Below, piece by piece: positions 58,664 to 64,000 of a DNA stretch of 64,000 nucleotides. Origin of the DNA: Chitinophaga sp. HK235 (GTDB lineage Bacteria; Bacteroidota; Bacteroidia; Chitinophagales; Chitinophagaceae); NCBI RefSeq assembly GCF_018255755.1, contig NZ_CP073766.1:496001-560000 (forward strand). The letters run 5' to 3'. Positions within the stretch are counted from its first letter, which is position 1, and each line of letters opens with the position of its first letter. A model generated the notes under the pieces. The model was not told the origin of the DNA. It saw nothing but the letters and a program-made list of their open reading frames with translations, and did not search any database. The position numbers and the translations under genes are program-made.

Positions 58664-59896
58664 CTAGTGGAAAAAGAGATACGCCAGCAGGATTGCAGAC
58701 AGTAATCCGAAAAAGTCGGCAATCAGACCTGCGGTAAGCGCATAGCGCGTATTCTTGATGTTAACAGAACCAAAGTATACGGCCAGCACATAAAAAGTAG
58801 TCTCTGTAGTGCCTTGTATCACACTGGCCAGCTTACCCTGGAAGGAGTCTGCCCCATAGCGGGTCATCACTTCTATCATCAGGCCTCTGGCGCCGCCGCC
58901 ACTTAAAGGTTTCATGATGGCTATCGGCAACGCCGGTACGAAATCAGTGTTGAAGCCCATCCAGGAAAACAGGCCTGCAATAGCGTTGATGAGATAGTCC
59001 ATACAACCGGTGGTACGGAATACACTGATGGCTACCAGGATGCCCACCAGGTAGGGAATGATCCGGACGGATACCTGAAACCCTTCTTTGGCTCCTTCTA
59101 TAAAACTGTCGTATACATTAATTTTTTTAACAATGCCTGCGCCGAGGAAAAGGATTACGATGGTAAAGATGATGCCACCGCCGAGGTTGCTCATAGTGGG
59201 GCCTATCTTTTCTGCAGGCATATGACGCACCCAGAAATACAGTCCGGTTACCAGGGAGGCAAAACCGCCCAGAAATACCAGTACAGGCAATTTGAACAGA
59301 TTGATGCGTTGATAAAGGGATACTGTAAACATACCTATTATAAATGCAACAAAAGTAGATATGAGGGTAGGGACGAAGATATCAGCGGGATTGGCGGCAC
59401 CGGCCGCTTTTCTGAGTGCGATCACCGAGGTAGGGATAAGGATCACACCGGCGGTATTCAATACCAGAAACATAATCTGGGGATTACTGGCAGTGTCTGG
59501 CTTGGGATTCAGCTCCTGCAGCTCCTTCATGGCTTTCAGCCCCATCGGAGTGGCCGCATTGTCGAGCCCCAGCATACTGGCGGAAAAGTTCATCATCATA
59601 GATCCCATGGCAGGGTGTCCTTTAGGGACTTCAGGGAAGAGCTTGGAGAAAAAAGGATTGACCAGTCTGGAGAAGCGGTTGATCATACCGGCGACTTCGC
59701 CTACTTTCATAATGCCCAGCCAGAGTGTCATTACGCCGGCCAGCCCCAGGGAGATCTCTGCTCCGGTTTTGGCGCTGGATAACATGCCATTCATAATGTC
59801 TCCAAAGATGGCTGTATCCTGTAAAAACACCGACTTAAAAACTGCTACTACAAACGCGATCAGGAAAAAGCCCAGCCAAACGTAGTTTAATGCCAT
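58664..59896 (-). CDS. SpmA-SpmB fusion (nucleoside recognition/Gate-domain membrane protein)
   Basis: A 410-residue membrane protein with two Gate domains. The first half matches SpmA (SAKTGAEISLGLAGVMTLWL, MNFSASMLGLDNAATPMGL). The second half matches SpmB (EGAKEGFQVSVRIIPYLVGI, MKPLSGGGARGLMIEV, IQGTTETTFYVLAVYFGSV). In Bacillus these are two spore-maturation proteins; here, in a non-sporing lineage, they form one chain. Function outside sporulation is unknown. Divergent from ychF with 67 bases between. Confidence 0.9.
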   Translation of the reverse strand: MALNYVWLGFFLIAFVVAVFKSVFLQDTAIFGDIMNGMLSSAKTGAEISLGLAGVMTLWLGIMKVGEVAGMINRFSRLVNPFFSKLFPEVPKGHPAMGSMMMNFSASMLGLDNAATPMGLKAMKELQELNPKPDTASNPQIMFLVLNTAGVILIPTSVIALRKAAGAANPADIFVPTLISTFVAFIIGMFTVSLYQRINLFKLPVLVFLGGFASLVTGLYFWVRHMPAEKIGPTMSNLGGGIIFTIVILFLGAGIVKKINVYDSFIEGAKEGFQVSVRIIPYLVGILVAISVFRTTGCMDYLINAIAGLFSWMGFNTDFVPALPIAIMKPLSGGGARGLMIEVMTRYGADSFQGKLASVIQGTTETTFYVLAVYFGSVNIKNTRYALTAGLIADFFGLLSAILLAYLFFH

Positions 59897-59940
59897 TAGA
59901 TTATTGGTTTATTCAAGCAACAAATAAACTAAAATAAACT

Positions 59941-59949
59941 TATCTTTGC
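59941..59949 (+). promoter_or_regulatory. -7 promoter element for ychF
   Basis: TATCTTTGC matches TAnnTTTG plus C, 14 bases before the ychF ATG, giving a very short or no leader. The nearest TTG (59904) is too far for a normal -33 box. Confidence 0.5.
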
Positions 59950-59963
59950 GCAAATTTTAAAAA

Positions 59964-61067
59964 ATGGCTTTGCAAGTTGGAATTGTAGGATTGCCGAATG
60001 TAGGGAAATCGACATTATTTAACGCGGTGAGTAACAGCGCTAAGGCGCAGGCCAGCAACTACCGCTTCTGTACTATAGAACCCAACGTAGGACAGGTAGA
60101 CGTGCCGGACACTCGTATTGACAAACTGGCCGAGCTGGTACAACCGCAGCGTATCGTACCTACTACTATCGAGTTTGTGGACATCGCCGGCCTGGTAAAA
60201 GGTGCCAGTAAAGGTGAAGGGCTGGGTAATAAATTCCTGGCCAACATCCGCGAGGTAGATGCCATCGTGCATGTAATCCGTTGCTTCGAAGATGATAACA
60301 TCCTCCGCGAAGAAGGTGCTATCAACCCCGTTAGTGACAAGGAAATTATCGATACTGAACTGCAGCTGAAAGATCTCGACAGCGTAGAACGTAAAGTGAG
60401 CCGTACGGAAAAAATGGCTAAGACCGGTGGTGACCCCAAGGCAAAAGCAGAATTTGAAGTTCTGAAAAGATGCCAGGAACACCTCGAAAAAGGCCGTAAC
60501 ATCCGTGAACTGGGCCTGAGCAAGGAAGAACGTGTAGCAATCGCTGACCTGTTCCTGCTGACCGAAAAACCGGTACTTTACGTAGCCAACGTAGATGAGG
60601 CTTCATTGCATACCGGCAACAAATACTCTGAAGCGCTGAAAGAATCCGTAAAGGCTGAAAATGCTGAAGTGATCGTGATGAACAATACCATTGAAGCACA
60701 GATCTCCGAAATGGAAGATCCGGCAGATAAGGAATTGTTCCTCGGTGAATACGGCCTTTCCGAGCCAGGCCTCAACCGCCTGATCCGCTCTGCCTATCAC
60801 CTGCTCAACCTCATTACCTACTTCACTGCCGGCGTGCAGGAAGTACGTGCCTGGACTATCCACAGAGGATGGAAGGCTCCACAGGCTGCCAGCGTGATCC
60901 ACACCGATTTTGAAAAAGGTTTTATCAAGGCTGAAGTAATTGCCTATGATGACTACGTGAAATACGGTTCCGAATCTTCAGCGCGCGACAACGGCCGTCT
61001 GAGAATAGAAGGAAAGGAATATATAGTGTCTGATGGTGACGTCATGCACTTCCGCTTTAACGTGTAA
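59964..61067 (+). CDS. ychF: Redox-regulated ATPase YchF (Obg-like)
   Basis: A 367-residue Obg-family P-loop protein that hydrolyses ATP rather than GTP and binds ribosomes. G1 is GIVGLPNVGKSTLFNAVS, G3 VDIAGLVKGASKGEGLGN, and the switch region is followed by an anti-codon-like coiled coil. The G4-equivalent is the family's YVANVDE in place of NKxD, and the C-terminal TGS domain (VIHTDFEKGFIKAEVIAY, DGDVMHFRFNV) is present. The length is usual. A strong terminator follows. Confidence 0.97.
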   Translation: MALQVGIVGLPNVGKSTLFNAVSNSAKAQASNYRFCTIEPNVGQVDVPDTRIDKLAELVQPQRIVPTTIEFVDIAGLVKGASKGEGLGNKFLANIREVDAIVHVIRCFEDDNILREEGAINPVSDKEIIDTELQLKDLDSVERKVSRTEKMAKTGGDPKAKAEFEVLKRCQEHLEKGRNIRELGLSKEERVAIADLFLLTEKPVLYVANVDEASLHTGNKYSEALKESVKAENAEVIVMNNTIEAQISEMEDPADKELFLGEYGLSEPGLNRLIRSAYHLLNLITYFTAGVQEVRAWTIHRGWKAPQAASVIHTDFEKGFIKAEVIAYDDYVKYGSESSARDNGRLRIEGKEYIVSDGDVMHFRFNV

Positions 61068-61125
61068 TCATTTCCGTTACAATAAGATACTTCATGAAAT
61101 TTAACCATGAGGTTACAACAAGCAT

Positions 61126-61158
61126 ACGGGCCGGTACTTACCGGCCCGTTCTTTTTTT
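61126..61158 (+). terminator. Intrinsic terminator after ychF
   Basis: ACGGGCCGG, a 6-base loop, CCGGCCCGT, then TCTTTTTTT. It is 59 bases after the ychF stop. Confidence 0.92.
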
Positions 61159-61297
61159 AAAAACAGGAGAATCGGAAATCCTTGCCTGTACTGAATTTTA
61201 AACTACGTATACCCCTCCACGTGCCTCTCCTTGAAAAAAATATACTTTGTTAATAACAGTAATTTATTAGTTTAGCCTACTATTTTAATGTTAGCTC

Positions 61298-64000
61298 ATG
61301 CGATTAGTCAGGAATGTAAAGCTGTTTTTCCGGGAAGGAAACTCAGATAAGACATATGAAATTGACCTTTGTGAAGTTGGCCCGGAACTATATACTGTTA
61401 ACTTTAGATACGGAAAACGCTTTGGAACCCTGAAAGAAGGCACCAAGACCGTAAGCCCCGTAGCCCTGGCTGCCGCCACCACTATCTTTGACGCGTTGGA
61501 AAAGGAAAAACGCAGTAAAGGATATCTGGGTGAGCAGGAAGCAGTACAGGACCTGTCTTTTGTACCAGTAGATACTTCCCAGGTAGCAGATCCAAAAGAT
61601 GCCGCCATTCTCAAAAGGTTGCAGGGAGTGATAGAAGGCAAGGCCGCCTATAAAACACCCTGGAAAACTTCCCGTGTCATCTGGAAAGCCGGTGTACACA
61701 GATTAAAGGAAGCTGTCCCTTATCTTATCAAGTTGGTAGAAAAGGGAGACGCCATGCAACGTTATGCTGCACTGTGGGCATTGGGTAAATGCGCGGATCC
61801 TGCTGCGGCCCCTGTGTTGCGCTCATATGCTGATAATGGCTCCTATAGCCTGAATGTACGGATGCTGGCAGCCAACGGTCTCCTGCTGGTACTTCCGGAG
61901 GAGGAACGCAACGCACATATACAATCCCACCTGCTCCGCCTGCCGGAGGCAGTTCAGGAAGTCATCACCACCAACAATGCACAGGCTATCTTCGATATAG
62001 TGCAGGAGCGGGTGATGGTAAAAACCGAACTCAATTATCCGATGCTGGAAGATCTGTACATCGTTGCCTATAACAACGAAGCAGTCAAAAACGCCATCGT
62101 CGGCTTTTTAGCATACATGCCTTTCCGTCCCAGTTATTTCCAGCATATGCGGCATATGTTCAAACAGGCCGAACTGAGAAATGACCAGGGTATTGTAGGC
62201 ACCATGGCTATACGCTTTGAACGGGAAGCACCGATGTTTAATCACCCGGGCAAAAGACTGGACTATGATGGTAATGAATATCATCCCAACGTCTATATTC
62301 CTGAACTGCAGGAATACATGAAGGTGATCAAAGAACTGAAGAAACCCGCTTCCAGGCTCGCTTATTCCAACAAAACCAGGAACTACCTGAAACGCAGGGT
62401 GCTCCGTAATCTGCGCGCTATGGGTGCCGGTGGTGATATGGAATATGTACGACTGGCAACCGCACTGCTGTTGCAGTATGAAGAAGGAAGAGATGCTACG
62501 AAGGAATACCAGACACGCCAGTACTCCTGGATCAATGGCAGGTATACTTCCTGGTACAGACAATTTCCTGCCAACTCCCGCGCTGTATTCCTGAATTATA
62601 TTCTCCGGGGCAACAAGCCTGATCTGAAGCTGGATACCAACGGCACTGTATGGTATTTTGAAGAACCCAGAGATGCTAATGGTCCGACACGCGAAGCAGC
62701 CTCTCTGCGCGAACATCCGGATGCAGTGAAGGAAGCAGAAAAAGGTAATCTCCTCAAAAAGCTGTTCAACTGGCTGGGAGGGGAGAAGCAGACACCATCT
62801 GCCAGCGCAGTGCCACCGGAATACAAACCAATGTCGGCATCTGCACAACCGGTTAGTGATATACCTTACCTGGAGCTGTGGAACAAAATGCCTCAGGCCT
62901 TTGTGCAACTGCTCGTATCCGGCAGGATGGAAGCCGTACATCTGTTTGCGATTGAGCAACTAAAAGCACATCCCGATTACAAAGACCTGAAAGATAAGAT
63001 GGATGAGAAAGTGATCTACAACTTCCTCATCAGTCCATTTAAAATACCTGCATTATTCGGCCTCGAACTGGCCAAAGACAAATACAATCCTTCCAATCTC
63101 TCTTTCTTCCTGCTGTACGCTCTCACAATGAGTCCGCTGGAAGAGGCCAGAGCACAAAGTTTGGAATGGATCTCCCAACACAAGGCTGCCTGCTTTGGTG
63201 ATGCCGATTTCCTGATGCGTATGATGTTCAACCCATACCTGGACATCCGCAACTATGTGCGCCAGCATTTAACGGCCGATCATCTCCCGATAGATAAGGC
63301 CCGTGTACTGGTAGGAAAGTCGGTAGCTGCTTTACTGGCATCTAAAAATCCTTCTCCTGAGGTAAACGACAACCTTAACGATGGATGTCTGATCCTGGAA
63401 CACTTCTGCGCCGGTGCTCTGCGCGAAGTAGAAATGCAGGTGATCGCAGACCTGATGCAGACCGGTGTACCGGCCAATCAGGCTTTTGCAGCACGATTGC
63501 TGATACAGAAACAAGGGCAGATGGATTTCCGCGAAGTATCAGACGAACTGCTCACCAACCTCGTCACCAACGACTACGCGCCGGTTAGAATGGCCGGTGT
63601 GTCAGTGCTTGGCGTGATGCCGGAAGATGAGTTGCTGAAAAGACCGGAGCTGCTGCTCCAGATGGTACTGGCTACGCATGCGGATGTACGAAAAGAGATA
63701 CGCGCATTAATTAAACTGCTTGTTCAGAAAGATAACCGACTGGCGATATATCTCGTCAATGAGCTGGTGCCCCGCCTGATGCGTAAGGAGCCAGTAGAAG
63801 GTATACACCAGGATATCGCAAATATTCTGAGTAACGAACTGGTAGAGCATCTGCAGGATGTAGATACGGCTACGGCTCTACGTTTGTTGTATTCCAACTA
63901 CCGTTCCGCCCAGGAATTCGGTGTAGTAGTATTGTATAAATATATTCCTGCTGAAGCACTCACCGTAAAACAGGTGATCGCTGCAGGCAGCCATGAATTG
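61298..64000 (+). CDS. WGR-domain, MolR-like repeat protein, 5' part (runs off the window)
   Basis: An ATG at 61298 opens a frame with no stop to the window end (901 codons). Residues about 1-75 form a WGR-like domain (FREGNSDKTYEIDL, ELYTVNFRYGKRFGTLKEG). The rest is a long run of helical HEAT-like repeats (MQRYAALWALGKCADPAAAP, APVRMAGVSVLGVM, RKEIRALIKLL). A WGR domain followed by helical repeats is the layout of MolR-type proteins, whose molecular role is not known. Another ATG at 61288 is in a different frame. The C terminus is missing, so any further domain is unseen. Confidence 0.8.
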   Translation, partial: MRLVRNVKLFFREGNSDKTYEIDLCEVGPELYTVNFRYGKRFGTLKEGTKTVSPVALAAATTIFDALEKEKRSKGYLGEQEAVQDLSFVPVDTSQVADPKDAAILKRLQGVIEGKAAYKTPWKTSRVIWKAGVHRLKEAVPYLIKLVEKGDAMQRYAALWALGKCADPAAAPVLRSYADNGSYSLNVRMLAANGLLLVLPEEERNAHIQSHLLRLPEAVQEVITTNNAQAIFDIVQERVMVKTELNYPMLEDLYIVAYNNEAVKNAIVGFLAYMPFRPSYFQHMRHMFKQAELRNDQGIVGTMAIRFEREAPMFNHPGKRLDYDGNEYHPNVYIPELQEYMKVIKELKKPASRLAYSNKTRNYLKRRVLRNLRAMGAGGDMEYVRLATALLLQYEEGRDATKEYQTRQYSWINGRYTSWYRQFPANSRAVFLNYILRGNKPDLKLDTNGTVWYFEEPRDANGPTREAASLREHPDAVKEAEKGNLLKKLFNWLGGEKQTPSASAVPPEYKPMSASAQPVSDIPYLELWNKMPQAFVQLLVSGRMEAVHLFAIEQLKAHPDYKDLKDKMDEKVIYNFLISPFKIPALFGLELAKDKYNPSNLSFFLLYALTMSPLEEARAQSLEWISQHKAACFGDADFLMRMMFNPYLDIRNYVRQHLTADHLPIDKARVLVGKSVAALLASKNPSPEVNDNLNDGCLILEHFCAGALREVEMQVIADLMQTGVPANQAFAARLLIQKQGQMDFREVSDELLTNLVTNDYAPVRMAGVSVLGVMPEDELLKRPELLLQMVLATHADVRKEIRALIKLLVQKDNRLAIYLVNELVPRLMRKEPVEGIHQDIANILSNELVEHLQDVDTATALRLLYSNYRSAQEFGVVVLYKYIPAEALTVKQVIAAGSHEL

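Overview
The window comes from a Bacteroidota chromosome, most likely a Chitinophaga-type (Chitinophagaceae) bacterium. This rests on several features: a SusC/SusD pair, two large secreted proteins with type IX secretion (T9SS) C-terminal sorting domains, a DUF4270 lipoprotein, Bacteroidota-type promoters (TTTG, about 19 bases, then TAnnTTTG), and the house-keeping set panB/panC/panD, ppk/ppx, metK and ychF. The genus is an inference from gene content; no rRNA or tRNA gene was seen.

Layout. 1-2078: the start of a subtilisin-like protease (cut by the edge), a secreted histidine-phosphatase-like protein that has lost its catalytic residues, a hairpin-rich gap and a cupin protein. 2153-5709 (minus): a three-gene lysine-degradation operon (saccharopine/lysine dehydrogenase-like protein, DUF1338/HglS 2-oxoadipate dioxygenase, aminoadipate-semialdehyde dehydrogenase) with a long structured leader. 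6110-12921 (minus): pantothenate genes panC and panD, a flippase-like membrane protein, ppk, ppx and panB. 13032-16538 (plus): a shortened glycogen-synthase-like protein, a DUF4270 lipoprotein and metK.

16666-49199 is a cell-surface polysaccharide locus of about 32 kb. A polysaccharide deacetylase and a secreted esterase/PKD/beta-helix protein come first. A minus-strand block from 42006 down to 21234 then encodes a GT2 glycosyltransferase, a methyltransferase, three acyltransferase-3 proteins, a 2268-residue secreted multidomain protein, a Wzz/BY-kinase-like co-polymerase, a Wzx flippase, a GT4 glycosyltransferase, a 34-residue membrane peptide, a Wzy-type polymerase/ligase, a half-length TolC-like protein and a secreted esterase. 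From a 517-base divergent control region a plus-strand block (42524-49199) encodes a single-domain response regulator, an initiating sugar-phosphate transferase with an N-terminal receiver-like domain, three more glycosyltransferases, an epimerase and a methyltransferase. The locus has Wzx/Wzy/Wzz logic, but no Wza-type exporter is seen. Three related alpha/beta hydrolases, two of them fused to T9SS proteins, may tailor or anchor the polymer.

49311-51908 holds a GNAT-nitrilase fusion, a thiamine-binding-type small protein and a PH-domain membrane protein. 52056-56614 is a SusC/SusD pair without adjacent hydrolases. 56704-59896 (minus) is an apparent operon of an SpmA-SpmB fusion, a YeiH-family transporter and a DUF2625 protein. 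ychF follows, and then the 5' 901 codons of a WGR-domain, MolR-like repeat protein that runs off the end.
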